DNA of 60,018 bases, taken from contig NZ_CGIH01000039.1 of NCBI RefSeq assembly GCF_000983115.1, forward strand, positions 1-60,018, in the 5' to 3' direction. This document shows, piece after piece, positions 50,619 to 59,300 of this stretch; positions within the stretch are counted from its first letter, which is position 1; the number at the start of each line of letters is the position of its first letter. Under the pieces are notes generated by a model. That model saw nothing but the letters and a program-made list of their open reading frames with translations, ran no database searches and had not been told where the DNA came from. This DNA is from Syntrophomonas zehnderi OL-4. Its GTDB lineage: Bacteria; Bacillota; Syntrophomonadia; Syntrophomonadales; Syntrophomonadaceae. A program made the translations under genes and the position numbers.

Positions 50619-52541
50619 TCAATCCTCCATTTCTTTCATTTCTCCAAAATTTCTTCCTACCGAAGCCTCTGCCACAATAGGTACATCAAATTCAGGGAAG
50701 GGTTGTGTTTCCATACACTCTTTTATAAAAACAACTGCTTCGTCCACCTTGTCTTCCGGTAATTCAAAAACCAGCTCGTCATGTATCTGCAGCATAGGTT
50801 TCAGCCAAGGCCTTTCGGGAAGTCCACTGATGATGCGCCCACAGGCAAGCTTTAGAATATCTGCCGCTGTACCTTGAATAGGTGTATTTAATGCGCACCG
50901 CTCGGCAAACGACTTCTTGCCCCAATCTGATGACCGAATTCCCAGCAAGTATCTTCGCCTGCCCAGCCATGTTTCTGAATAGCAGCTTACAGCAGCCCGC
51001 TTTTTTACCTCATCCTGCCATTTGGCAAGACCGGGGTATCCGGATTTCAAGTTTTGAATGATGGTCTCACATTCGGACAAAGTTGGGTTCAGCCCAGCTT
51101 TAAATTTAAGTGTTCTCTGTAAGCCAGTAGGAAACAGGCCATAGAACACACCGAAATTGCAGTTCTTTGCAATGGTCCTACGCTCTTTATAATGTGGAGC
51201 ATTTTTGTCTGCTGCCTCCTCAAAAGGAATGCGGTAAATAACAGAAGTGGTCTGAGCATGGATATCACCGCCAGTACGATAGGTTTCCAGCATACGTTTG
51301 TCCCTGCAATAAAACGCTCCGACGCGCAGTTCTATCTGTGAAAAGTCAAGGGATAAAATAGCCTTTCCTTCCGGTGCAATGATAAATTTCCGTACGCCTA
51401 TTGGGTCATTGTCTTTCTGCGGACAATTCTGCATATTCGGGTTTCTTGACGCAAATCTGCCTGTCTCTGTCCCCAATGGTATAAGGTCCGGATGAATCCT
51501 GCCGGTATCCTCATCAATAAATCGAAGATACCCGTCTATATAGGTGGATTTGAGTTTTCCCCACTTGCGGTATTCCTGCACCAGTTCAAATAAGCGAGCA
51601 AGTTCAGGCCTGTTGGATTCACACCATCCTTTTAATAGGATCATGGTTTCATCATCGGCAGCTTCCTGATGTTTTGCGGTCGTTTTCATTACCGGAAGAC
51701 CGAGATCCACAAAAAGATATTTTTTAAATGCTGAAGTTGAAGCATTTGCCCCAATCTCTACATTGCCGATAATTCCGGCAATCTCTTTTCTGATACTGAC
51801 AATCTTTTCTGCGGCTTCCGCTTGTTTCTTCAGCATGGCTGACTTATCCACCAATATGCCGTTATACTTCATTATCCCGACATATACTGATGTAGGCGAT
51901 TCTACCTCTTCCACAATAGTTCTGTGTTTGGGTAAAAATCTATCAAACCACTGATTGAAAACATGATACAAGCGAAGAGTGTAGTCGCTGTCAGCACAAG
52001 CGTAGCGGACAGTCTTCTCATCCTGAGGGTTCAATTCATCGAAAAACCGACCTTTAGTAACCGTTGAGAATTCTGTCATTTCTGCTTTGCAGAGTGCAGG
52101 CGCAAGCGTTTTAAGTCCGCTGTCAGCAAGACTTCTGAACTCCCACTTGCTTTTTAATGTAAGTTGTGATGCTGCAATCGTGTCATAGCAAGGCTTTTGA
52201 AGGACGATACCTCTTGCGTAAAGGAACATAGACTCAAAAGCCAGATTATGAGCAACTTTTATTACATCTTTTGATTCGAATAGTAATTTCAGATAATCCC
52301 ATATTGCCGCCTGGTTCTCTGCATTTCGCCCGCTACGATGTTTAAGTGGAACATATATAGCAGTCCCTTCTGATACTGAAAAACTGATTCCTGTAATATC
52401 TGCTTTATGAGCATCCAGAGCTGCACTTTTATCGTTCCTCCATTTATCGCGGGGTGACGTTTCAAAGTCGAAAGCAAATAGGACAGTGTTTTTCAGATAC
52501 TCTTGTATTTCAGACAGCATATAAACACATTTGTATCCCAT
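50619..52541 (-). CDS. Phage DNA polymerase, family A
   Basis: 640 residues. N-terminal 3'-5' exonuclease: FAFDFETSPRD, VAHNLAFESMFL, YACADSDYTLRLY. Polymerase motifs: ETGRFASRNPNMQNCPQ, motif A LSLDFSQIELRVGAFY, motif B RRTIAKNCNFGVFYG, motif C QIHDELVFEL. No 5' nuclease domain, as usual for phage forms. ATG 52541 follows AAGGAG. Replicates the phage genome together with the primase-helicase. Confidence 0.95.
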   Translation of the reverse strand: MGYKCVYMLSEIQEYLKNTVLFAFDFETSPRDKWRNDKSAALDAHKADITGISFSVSEGTAIYVPLKHRSGRNAENQAAIWDYLKLLFESKDVIKVAHNLAFESMFLYARGIVLQKPCYDTIAASQLTLKSKWEFRSLADSGLKTLAPALCKAEMTEFSTVTKGRFFDELNPQDEKTVRYACADSDYTLRLYHVFNQWFDRFLPKHRTIVEEVESPTSVYVGIMKYNGILVDKSAMLKKQAEAAEKIVSIRKEIAGIIGNVEIGANASTSAFKKYLFVDLGLPVMKTTAKHQEAADDETMILLKGWCESNRPELARLFELVQEYRKWGKLKSTYIDGYLRFIDEDTGRIHPDLIPLGTETGRFASRNPNMQNCPQKDNDPIGVRKFIIAPEGKAILSLDFSQIELRVGAFYCRDKRMLETYRTGGDIHAQTTSVIYRIPFEEAADKNAPHYKERRTIAKNCNFGVFYGLFPTGLQRTLKFKAGLNPTLSECETIIQNLKSGYPGLAKWQDEVKKRAAVSCYSETWLGRRRYLLGIRSSDWGKKSFAERCALNTPIQGTAADILKLACGRIISGLPERPWLKPMLQIHDELVFELPEDKVDEAVVFIKECMETQPFPEFDVPIVAEASVGRNFGEMKEMED

Positions 52542-52598
52542 GCGGTTCTCCTTTCCGCCCTATCGGAGATAGAAGTTACTCTCCGATAGGGCCTTTGA

Positions 52599-53351
52599 TC
52601 ACTTAAGCGGCTCAGTAATTTCACCTGATTCAGGGTCTACATTTATTACCTCTTCACCGGCAGGTTCAGTGTCATGGCCGACTCGGGTACTGAATGCTTT
52701 GACCTGCTCGGAAAGCTTGGATATCAACGCATATTCGTCAGCGGTCAGATTCCGATCTACAGCAAACTGAGCCTGTGAATAGGTGATACCGCTTGAATTG
52801 GTCGCCTTTTTCAATGAAAAGCGGGTAACTACGCTGTTCGATTTTTTACCTTTAGAAAGCAGCCTTTTGATGTAGCGGGAAAACTCTTTCAACGATCCTG
52901 TTGGCAATGAGAGTATCAACGGGAAAATCTCCCCTTCACGCAGTACATATATCCTGCGGCGGTTCTTGCAAGCTTTGCTGCCGTTTTCCCCCGAACCGAA
53001 CTGATTATATGGGCATTTGGCACAGCTTCCCCCGGGGTCTCCTTCGCCGGTTATACCATCAAAGCTTCCGCAATCCGGTGGGTTACTGCCTCCGGTATAC
53101 TTGTCCTTGTAGTATGCATAAAGTGGATGATGATAAAGAATTACCGCTGAGAATTCTTTGACAGTATCAGGTTCTCCGGGATTCTCACCAGGCACTTCAA
53201 ATACTGTGCTGCCTGCGGACGGGATTTTTATGCGTTCAAAAGTCATGTCAAGACCGTCAAGTTCTGATGCCATTGCCTCGTCAAGATTGAAATCAGCGAG
53301 CTGAAGAAAACCTGTATTTTCGTTAATAGTTACGAGTTCATTGTTTTTCAT
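52599..53351 (-). CDS. Phage replication-module protein with cysteine cluster
   Basis: 250 residues, unknown. N-terminal region ITINENTGFLQLADFNLDEAMASELDGLDMTFERIKIPS; a cysteine group C-GSFDGITGEGDPGGS-C-AK-C-PYNQFGSGENGSKA-C that may bind a metal; acidic C-terminus (NVDPESGEITEPLK), as in single-strand DNA-binding proteins. Next to the polymerase gene. A DNA-binding role is a guess from position and shape. Confidence 0.6.
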   Translation of the reverse strand: MKNNELVTINENTGFLQLADFNLDEAMASELDGLDMTFERIKIPSAGSTVFEVPGENPGEPDTVKEFSAVILYHHPLYAYYKDKYTGGSNPPDCGSFDGITGEGDPGGSCAKCPYNQFGSGENGSKACKNRRRIYVLREGEIFPLILSLPTGSLKEFSRYIKRLLSKGKKSNSVVTRFSLKKATNSSGITYSQAQFAVDRNLTADEYALISKLSEQVKAFSTRVGHDTEPAGEEVINVDPESGEITEPLK

Positions 53352-53458
53352 GCTTTTATACCTCCGTAAATATGAATTTGAAATGTAATCTATATCATTG
53401 TTCTTTGAAACTTTGATCTTAGAACCGTTATTCCTTGAGCATTGCGCAATGAAACTAT

Positions 53459-53872
53459 TTACCTTGCCGCTTTTCGCATAGTTACTGTTGTCTTTTCGAA
53501 GACATTCACAAGGCCTTTCAACCAGTCGGGAATCTCGTCTCCATTCTCGGCAATCTGTTCTTTAACAAATGCCGACAGAGAGTTTGCATTGACTGTTTCA
53601 TAGATCAATGAACTATATCCGTTTTGCCTCAATGCTTCATACAGCTGTTCCTTGCTAGCCCCTATCGCTGATGCATATATTTTGGTAGTTAGATAAAATG
53701 TAGTCCCCGATCTGTTGAAGGATTGTGTCTCTTCATTTACCATCATCGCCACCAGCTTAAGTTCCACCTGCTCAATCTCAGCATTGATGACCTTGAGTGC
53801 ATCTTCTGCTTCCTTTTTGCTTTCTTTAAGGCTTTTTAGCCTGTCAGCCAGTTCAAACATATCGTTTTGCAT
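53459..53872 (-). CDS. Small coiled-coil phage protein
   Basis: 137 residues. Residues 5-45 form a coiled coil (ELADRLKSLKESKKEAEDALKVINAEIEQVELKL), then KIYASAIGASKEQLYEALRQNGYSSLIYETVNANSLSAFVKEQI. Lies between helicase and the 250-residue protein in the early operon. Known only as a conserved hypothetical phage protein; no enzyme motif. Confidence 0.65.
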   Translation of the reverse strand: MQNDMFELADRLKSLKESKKEAEDALKVINAEIEQVELKLVAMMVNEETQSFNRSGTTFYLTTKIYASAIGASKEQLYEALRQNGYSSLIYETVNANSLSAFVKEQIAENGDEIPDWLKGLVNVFEKTTVTMRKAAR

Positions 53873-53877
53873 ATATC

Positions 53878-55203
53878 TTACCTCCTGAAGAAAGTATGCC
53901 AGTTATCGACTAGTAACTTGGCAACATCTTCCTTACGCTGTAGAGTTTTTAAGACTTTTTCATCAATTGTGTCCTTAGCTACTAAATGAATATATGTACA
54001 AGTGTTGCGTTGTCCGATTCTGTGGATGCGGGCCCGAGCCTGAGAATAGTTTGCATAGTTGAAGTCCATGCTGTAAAAAATTGCTGTATTGGCTGCTGTG
54101 AGTGTTAATCCAAGTCCTGTTGTTTGTATTTGACCCACAAACACCTTAACTTCCGGGTTTTCTTGAAACTGCTGCACCTGCTCTGACCGGTTTTTTATCT
54201 CTCCCGATATCACTGAGTGCTTAATACCCTTTTCCGCAAGCAGTTTAGATATAGCATCAATTTCAGGTACAAATCTCGCAAAAATTACCAGTTTTTTACC
54301 TTCACCCAACACATCATCGATGATTTCCTCAAGAGCCATTAGTTTTGCCTTTGATACCTGCTGCACCGGACCACCCTTATCATCGCGAATAAAGCCGCCT
54401 GTTACCTGCTGCAGGCGAAGCAACTGTGTAAGGATGTTTCTAACAACCACCTCACCTTTTAGCAGTTCTGCATATGATGAAGTTTCCAAGCTTTCATAGA
54501 TTTTCATGCCCTGCGGGTCAAGGGTCACATACCTTACTTCATCTACCATTTCTGGCAAGTCCAGCGCTTCTTCCTTAGTCACCCGGTAAGCTACAGAGTG
54601 GGCCTTCTGAACCAATTCTTGTAAATTTTTATATCCAACAATTTGATGCTTTCCATAGCCGCCCATTGTGGCATACCTTGAACGAAAAGCATAATAGCTT
54701 GGGCCAAAAATGCTCTCATCCAGCACCTTGTACTGGCTGAAGAAGTCTAGTGGATTGTTCTGGATTGGCGTTCCAGTGAGAATCAGCCTATATTTTGCCT
54801 GTTTTGCCAACCGGTGCAGGGCCTTCGACTGCTTGGCGTTGGGGTTTTTGATACGGCTGGATTCGTCACAAACTATTACGTCCGGTTTCCATTTCTTCAG
54901 TTCCTCCTCAAGCCGCCAGGTGCTTTCATAATTCAGCACCACCACCTGCAGCCCTGTTCCTGTCATGTGTCTTAGGGTATCAGCCTTTTTGCCGCTGTCT
55001 CCCTCCAGTACTGCCAGCACATAGTCGAAGGCTGCAAACTTCTCAAATTCTTCTGCCCAGACATTTGCTACCGACAGCGGTGCTACTATAAGCGCCCGAC
55101 GTATAAGACCGTTTAGAAACGCCCTGCCAAGTAAAGCGATTGTGGTAAGGGTTTTGCCCGTCCCCATTTCCATTAGAAGCGCTGCCCCACTAACACTAAT
55201 CAT
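53878..55203 (-). CDS. SNF2-type helicase (main part)
   Basis: 441 residues. Superfamily 2 motifs: ALLMEMGTGKTLTTIALL (Walker A), VCDESSRIKN (DESS), LTGTPIQNN, GLGLTLTAANTAIFYS and motif VI YSQARARIHRIGQRN. The usual start of this family, with the KPYQHQVQAYNF Q-motif, is encoded in the upstream gene, whose stop overlaps this ATG (ATGA). So the protein is split: either two coupled polypeptides or a frameshift. Replication or recombination role in the early operon. Confidence 0.88.
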   Translation of the reverse strand: MISVSGAALLMEMGTGKTLTTIALLGRAFLNGLIRRALIVAPLSVANVWAEEFEKFAAFDYVLAVLEGDSGKKADTLRHMTGTGLQVVVLNYESTWRLEEELKKWKPDVIVCDESSRIKNPNAKQSKALHRLAKQAKYRLILTGTPIQNNPLDFFSQYKVLDESIFGPSYYAFRSRYATMGGYGKHQIVGYKNLQELVQKAHSVAYRVTKEEALDLPEMVDEVRYVTLDPQGMKIYESLETSSYAELLKGEVVVRNILTQLLRLQQVTGGFIRDDKGGPVQQVSKAKLMALEEIIDDVLGEGKKLVIFARFVPEIDAISKLLAEKGIKHSVISGEIKNRSEQVQQFQENPEVKVFVGQIQTTGLGLTLTAANTAIFYSMDFNYANYSQARARIHRIGQRNTCTYIHLVAKDTIDEKVLKTLQRKEDVAKLLVDNWHTFFRR

Positions 55204-55544
55204 GTAGAACCACCTGCAGTAAAGAAACCTAAGAGATTTCCTATAAAGTTATATGCCTGTACCTGGTGCTGATAAGGCTTCACTTTGATAGGCATTGGTT
55301 CTATGGCTTCAACTGGCAATTCTAGTTTGTCATTATTCTCTATAAGACTTGAAACCATATCAATAAGCGCCCCCTTGAACTCACATCCGATTATTCTAAG
55401 AGTCGATACACTTTCTGCATTGAAGGGTACAATCCAAACTTTGCGCACTGGATCCCAGTATCGCCCCTGAATTTCTTTTATGACTTCCCGATATAAATAG
55501 GAATTATAAATAGTGATCATACCATTCTCATAAAGTGCATGCAT
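55200..55544 (-). CDS. N-terminal part of the SNF2-type helicase (split gene)
   Basis: About 114 residues from ATG 55544 (GGAGG nine bases before). A HARP-like beta domain (MHALYENGMITIYNSYLYREVIKEIQGRYWDPVRKVWIVPF) and then the helicase Q-region KPYQHQVQAYNFIGNLLGFF, which in related proteins runs straight into the ALLMEMGTGKT Walker A. Here it ends ...TAGGST-stop, with the TGA inside ATGA, the start of the next gene. Confidence 0.75.
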   Translation of the reverse strand: MHALYENGMITIYNSYLYREVIKEIQGRYWDPVRKVWIVPFNAESVSTLRIIGCEFKGALIDMVSSLIENNDKLELPVEAIEPMPIKVKPYQHQVQAYNFIGNLLGFFTAGGST

Positions 55545-55621
55545 TCTCAATTACCTCCATGTTGCAGTATGTAAATGAATGCATTTTACAGATTCTATAT
55601 TTATTACAGCGATCTAATATA

Positions 55622-55652
55622 CGCTTACCCGCTTGTATGCTTTTTAGCTTAC
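55622..55652. promoter_or_regulatory. Operator-like half sites before the early operon
   Basis: GCTTAC at 55623-55628 and 55647-55652, 24 bases apart, with TGTATGCTT at 55634-55642 between. They repeat parts of the palindrome GTAAGCATGTATGCTTAC found at the repressor promoter, so the repressor may bind here and silence the early operon. No clear -10/-35 could be assigned. Confidence 0.45.
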
Positions 55653-55661
55653 ATTAAGACT

Positions 55662-55696
55662 AAAAAAATTGTCATTTGATTTGTAATCAAAATGAC
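55662..55696 (-). terminator. Terminator of the repressor operon
   Basis: Minus strand GTCATTTTGATT / AATCAAATGAC with one bulge, then AATTTTTTT. Stops repressor-peptidase transcription before the early operon. Confidence 0.72.
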
Positions 55697-55714
55697 TTCT
55701 TTTTTGTAGAGTTA

Positions 55715-56449
55715 TTATATCAAGCCCAAACTTTTTAATCTGATAGACATAGCCTGTTCTGAAACATCAAAAAAATCTGCTAATGCCTTGATAACAGCAT
55801 TAATTGCAAATGGATAATCAGCATCATCCCTTTTGATCTTAGACACTATGTTTTTATATTGAATTTTATAATACTCTTTAACTGTAGGCAATGGCATTAA
55901 TATTGATGCCCCCAGAAAATCTGCCTGCCATTCAAGCCATTCTTTCGGAGTTTTTCTTTTATTATTACTAAATGATTTTTCAACATCACGTTTTAAACAC
56001 TTTACAGCATTAATTTCTTCCCGGTATGCATTCTGATTAAAATATATATTCTTATGCAAATCCCAATGTGATACCTCGTGGGCACAAGTAAATCTATATC
56101 GGCCATTTTGTTTTTGATCTTCTGCAATACTATTATCAATTAGAATAGTGCCACTTCTAACCTCTAAAGGATATGCTTTTTTGGCGTTCTTATCATAAAC
56201 CTTAATATAACCTGTTTCAAAAGTAGTCAAGCCCAGGATATTACCATCCAAAGATAAATTTTGATAATCTAAAATTAGGTTATAATGATTTTCAATAATA
56301 TTCTCTATAGGAATAGGTTGTGGTATTTTTAATAGTTCATAATTATATTCGCACAATATCTCAAGTGCTCTCTTTTCGAGGTCTTCTTTAGAATAATATG
56401 GATATTTAATATAATCATCATATCCTTCATTTTTAACCAGCCTTAACAA
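55715..56449 (-). CDS. ImmA/IrrE-family metallopeptidase
   Basis: 244 residues. Zinc motif in TCAHEVSHWDLH (HEVSH), followed by EWQADFLGASILMP where the third ligand glutamate-type helix lies; C-terminal helix-turn-helix-like LADFFDVSEQAMSIRLKSLG. ImmA-type proteases cut phage or ICE repressors upon induction. Six bases after the repressor gene, hence a repressor/antirepressor-protease pair. Confidence 0.88.
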   Translation of the reverse strand: MLRLVKNEGYDDYIKYPYYSKEDLEKRALEILCEYNYELLKIPQPIPIENIIENHYNLILDYQNLSLDGNILGLTTFETGYIKVYDKNAKKAYPLEVRSGTILIDNSIAEDQKQNGRYRFTCAHEVSHWDLHKNIYFNQNAYREEINAVKCLKRDVEKSFSNNKRKTPKEWLEWQADFLGASILMPLPTVKEYYKIQYKNIVSKIKRDDADYPFAINAVIKALADFFDVSEQAMSIRLKSLGLI

Positions 56450-56455
56450 AATATA

Positions 56456-56830
56456 TCACTTCCTCTTTAGCCTTTCGATAAAAGCTTTCCAATCCTCATC
56501 TGTTGCATTGTTCTGATTAGCCGTTCTTAATGCAACCTTTACAATTTCCCTATCCATAATGTATTCCGGAATATCTGGCGGCAATTCACCTTTACTCTTT
56601 CCAGCCAAATCAAACATAATATCAATTTCTTCTTTTGATAACATAAGTATTCTTGCGATTTCTAACAGTTTTTCTTTATCTGGTGCATAACGACGGTTTT
56701 TTTCAATATCACTCAAATATGCTGGCGTAATACCAAGCATTTCCGCCATTTTTCGTATACTTATTTGCTTTTGTTTTCTTCTCGTCTCAATGAAACTACC
56801 AAAAGTAGTATCATTGTTATTCATACTCAT
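56456..56830 (-). CDS. Phage repressor, XRE helix-turn-helix
   Basis: 124 residues from ATG 56830 (MSMNNNDTTFGSFIETRRK; GGAGGG six bases before). FGSFIETRRKQKQISIRKMAEMLGITPAYLSDIEKNRRYAPDKEKLLEIARIL is a clear XRE DNA-binding domain. C-terminus KGELPPDIPEYIMDREIVKVALRTANQNNATDEDWKAFIERLKRK resembles ICE/phage ImmR-like regulators. It probably binds the palindrome just upstream and the half sites at 55622. Its promoter straddles the prophage end. Confidence 0.88.
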   Translation of the reverse strand: MSMNNNDTTFGSFIETRRKQKQISIRKMAEMLGITPAYLSDIEKNRRYAPDKEKLLEIARILMLSKEEIDIMFDLAGKSKGELPPDIPEYIMDREIVKVALRTANQNNATDEDWKAFIERLKRK

Positions 56831-56846
56831 AATTATCCCTCCGCAT

Positions 56847-56897
56847 GTAAGCATGTATGCTTACACTAATTCTACAGCTTTTATATTTGTTTGTCAA
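56847..56897 (-). promoter_or_regulatory. Repressor promoter with operator, spanning attR
   Basis: Minus-strand TTGACA (56892-56897), exact 17-base spacer, TAGAAT (56869-56874), then operator GTAAGCATGTATGCTTAC (56847-56864; arms of 8, centre 2) at the start point. The attR core TATATTTGTTT (56882-56892) lies in the spacer and ends at the -35 hexamer, so five of six -35 bases are host DNA. Confidence 0.75.
56882..56892. other. Candidate attR core
   Basis: TATATTTGTTT, identical to 13825-13835. It lies 22 bases beyond the stop of the dndE-like host gene and before the phage repressor. Confidence 0.55.
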
Positions 56898-56913
56898 TCC
56901 CTTTTTTAAATTT

Positions 56914-57273
56914 CTACATAAATTCGCTAATTCCGCTTAAACCGCTTTCATTAATTATTTTTCCTAATTCAATTAACCCAGCATTCATTAACAACTCGAT
57001 TTGCCTATAAGGAGTCTGTATATCAGGAAATAAAGATATAATAAAGTTATAAAGGTATTTGTCTCCATCAAAAGTACCTACATTCCATGATGCTCCACGA
57101 CCTTCGCCTATGTTAAACTCACTAATTCTTTTATCTAATTCGTTTTTAATTGCATAAGCAAAAGCAAATTTTGCAATATCAAATTTGTCCTCAAAACAGT
57201 CAAGTTCAGCAATTTTTTCGGCTACTTCGTTAGCCTCGTTTGTTAAACCAATATTAACCTTGTCTTCTGCCAT
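56914..57273 (-). CDS. DndE-like small protein
   Basis: 119 residues: VNIGLTNEANEVAEKIAELDCFEDKFDIAKFAFAYAIKNELDKRI ... GRGASWNVGTFDGDKYLYNFIISLFPDIQTPYRQIELLMNAGLIELGKI. The order (N-terminal LTxEAxExxxxI helix, cysteine/aromatic helix, SWNVxxxDGDxY strand, then MNAGLxELG) recalls DndE, the small nicked-DNA binding subunit of phosphorothioation systems. Similarity is weak by eye. The ATG overlaps the stop of the DndD-like gene (TAATG), so they are made together. Could instead be an unrelated partner protein. Confidence 0.5.
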   Translation of the reverse strand: MAEDKVNIGLTNEANEVAEKIAELDCFEDKFDIAKFAFAYAIKNELDKRISEFNIGEGRGASWNVGTFDGDKYLYNFIISLFPDIQTPYRQIELLMNAGLIELGKIINESGLSGISEFM

Positions 57274-59276
57274 TAGTTATCACTCCCAATCATTTTTTTA
57301 ATTTCAGTATGCATAGCACTAATTCTACAAAGTTCATATTCATGTTTTAGCGTGCTTCCCAGTATTTTTCTTGCCAACTGCTCATCTATTTCGTCTATGT
57401 AAACTAAGAGTATGACTTGTTCAGAAAGTATGGGTAAAGAAGCTGTAATTTTTCTTTTGTGTTCTGGATCTAAACGTCCAAAAGGCGAATCCATTATAAC
57501 CGGGCCTTGCAAAGGAGCATTTTTATGGAGTGCACCAATTAATGATAAAGCTACAATATGTTCATACCCTGAAGATCTAATTTCTATTATTCGGCCACTT
57601 TTATGTGCTATATATAACCCATAATTTTCATTTATTTTCAAGCCACTATAATCAGGTTCATTAGAAATATTAACAAAAATATTTGAAGCATCTCTCTCAA
57701 CTTTCTGTTTAAGGCTATCTCTATAAAGATCGACACCCTTTTCAAAAATGTCTTTTATTTTCTCACAAAACTCTTTCCTCTTTTCTGCCTTAGCTAGTTC
57801 TCCGCTGCCGGCTTGCTTCTTCAGCTTTTCTTCAAGACCTCTGATCTCATTAATGGTTTTTGTAATGATTTCCTCCTCTTTTTTAATTCCTTCCTCTACA
57901 ACAGAAATTTTTTGTATACATTTTGCAAAATCGTTAGTAACTGAACTAGCTCTAGCAGTGTCCTCGACTCCACTTAATTGTTTAACAATAGCATCAAGTT
58001 CCTGTTCCGCGTCACTGATTTCAACCGTTAAATCGGCTATACTATCTTCAATACTTTTTATTTGTGCTTTTAAGTCACTGGCATTAAGTTTTTTTAATTG
58101 TGCTTTTCTACCCTGCAATTCAATTAACTTGTTCTCTTCTTCGGCAGTCAAGCTACCAAATGCTGTACTAGGATTATTAATTTTATCGTTCAGCCTATTA
58201 ATAAGTGAAATATCAAGTGTCTGATCACATACAGGACACCGCCCTGTATTGATTCCTTTTTTCAGTTCATCAACGATCTGTTGTGAAATTACATATTTTG
58301 TCTTTTTGGTCTCGAGTTCAGCAATTTCCCCATCTAACTGAACCATCAAATCATTAATTCGAGTGCCCAGCATCCCTTGCCATGCTTTTTTGGTTAATGA
58401 TTTCATTTCTTGAAGCTTAGCTTTTTTTGCCTCTTCTTTCTTCTCAATGGCTTCCTTTAGTCTTTTTTGCTGATTCAGTAATTCACGAGTTCTTTCTGTT
58501 CGTTTCATTTCATCTTCGATTTTTTGTTTTTCATTTTGCAGTTCTTCTAACCGCTTTTTTAAAGAAATACAGTCATCCTCATGACTCTTTAGTTCAGCTT
58601 GCTTTGCTTCTAATAGTGAACCTATAATCTGGGTATTCTGATCTTTCTGTGCTGCCTTTGATAAACGATTCTGATATTCTTTCAGTGCTGCTTTTGTATC
58701 AGTAAAACCATTTATTAGCACTGGAACTCCTAGAATTCTCTCAATCGATTCTTTTATCTTATGACCGATTGAATTCTCATCATTAAGTAATTCCTCATAT
58801 TCACCTAATAATTCACCGTCAAACAAGAAAAAACGCGACACCTGCTCTGGCATAATACTTTTTAAGATGTGATCTCTTTCTTCAGGAGAAACAATTGTTG
58901 TTCCCCTCTTAAGAAATACGTCTTCTTTATAATCGTTATCTGATAACGGAATAGAAACACCCGGTCTGACAGTATACTGTCTAGTTAGTTCATAAACAAC
59001 ACCGTCACTATCCATTTTCAATATTACCTTAAAGCCATATTTGCCTTCATCAAAGCTTTCCCAGTTACTAATCTTTTGTAATGAATGTTGTATCTTGGTA
59101 TTGCGACCATACACTTTTCCAAACAAGGCATATCTAAAAGCATTAAGCAGCGTTGTCTTACCCCGACCATTATTCCCCCATATTATTGTTACTCCGTCAT
59201 CAGATGTAAAATCAATAGTTTGCCGACTCTTATATGGGCCAAAGTCTTCTACTGTTAAACTTAAAAACCTTAGCAT
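57273..59276 (-). CDS. DndD-like SMC/ABC ATPase
   Basis: 667 residues. N-terminal half of an ABC head: FGPYKSRQTIDF, Walker A WGNNGRGKTTLLNAF (34-42), the FFLFDGELL motif (149-155) typical of DndD, long coiled coils (about 200-330 and 375-500), a zinc-hook-like CPVC at 347-350, and C-terminal head with signature ISSGYEHIVALSLIGAL-type helix (EIRSSGYEHIVALSL) and PVIMDSPFGRLDPEHKRKI Walker B/D-loop, close to DndD's D(T/S)PxGRLDxxHR. Likely senses or bridges DNA in a defence or modification complex. Confidence 0.8.
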   Translation of the reverse strand: MLRFLSLTVEDFGPYKSRQTIDFTSDDGVTIIWGNNGRGKTTLLNAFRYALFGKVYGRNTKIQHSLQKISNWESFDEGKYGFKVILKMDSDGVVYELTRQYTVRPGVSIPLSDNDYKEDVFLKRGTTIVSPEERDHILKSIMPEQVSRFFLFDGELLGEYEELLNDENSIGHKIKESIERILGVPVLINGFTDTKAALKEYQNRLSKAAQKDQNTQIIGSLLEAKQAELKSHEDDCISLKKRLEELQNEKQKIEDEMKRTERTRELLNQQKRLKEAIEKKEEAKKAKLQEMKSLTKKAWQGMLGTRINDLMVQLDGEIAELETKKTKYVISQQIVDELKKGINTGRCPVCDQTLDISLINRLNDKINNPSTAFGSLTAEEENKLIELQGRKAQLKKLNASDLKAQIKSIEDSIADLTVEISDAEQELDAIVKQLSGVEDTARASSVTNDFAKCIQKISVVEEGIKKEEEIITKTINEIRGLEEKLKKQAGSGELAKAEKRKEFCEKIKDIFEKGVDLYRDSLKQKVERDASNIFVNISNEPDYSGLKINENYGLYIAHKSGRIIEIRSSGYEHIVALSLIGALHKNAPLQGPVIMDSPFGRLDPEHKRKITASLPILSEQVILLVYIDEIDEQLARKILGSTLKHEYELCRISAMHTEIKKMIGSDN

Positions 59277-59300
59277 CTTCTATCCCTCCAAAAAGAAAAC

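Larger units (their letters stand above)
13825..56892. mobile_element. Prophage, HK97-type siphovirus, about 43 kb
   Basis: A complete set of phage modules in standard order lies between two copies of TATATTTGTTT: lysogeny control, replication, packaging, head, tail, lysis, integration. Nearly every gene is on the minus strand; the exception is erm. Integration is by serine recombinases rather than a tyrosine integrase. Several genes are broken (recombinase 1, SNF2 helicase), so it may not be fully active unless these are sequence errors. Cargo not needed for growth: erm, HigBA, methyltransferases and the amidoligase cassette. Confidence 0.85.

Noticed and set aside
13825-56892. Integrative conjugative element instead of prophage
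   Set aside because: ImmA/IrrE-type regulators and serine recombinases occur in ICEs, but no relaxase, VirB4 or coupling protein is present, while all head, tail and lysis genes are.
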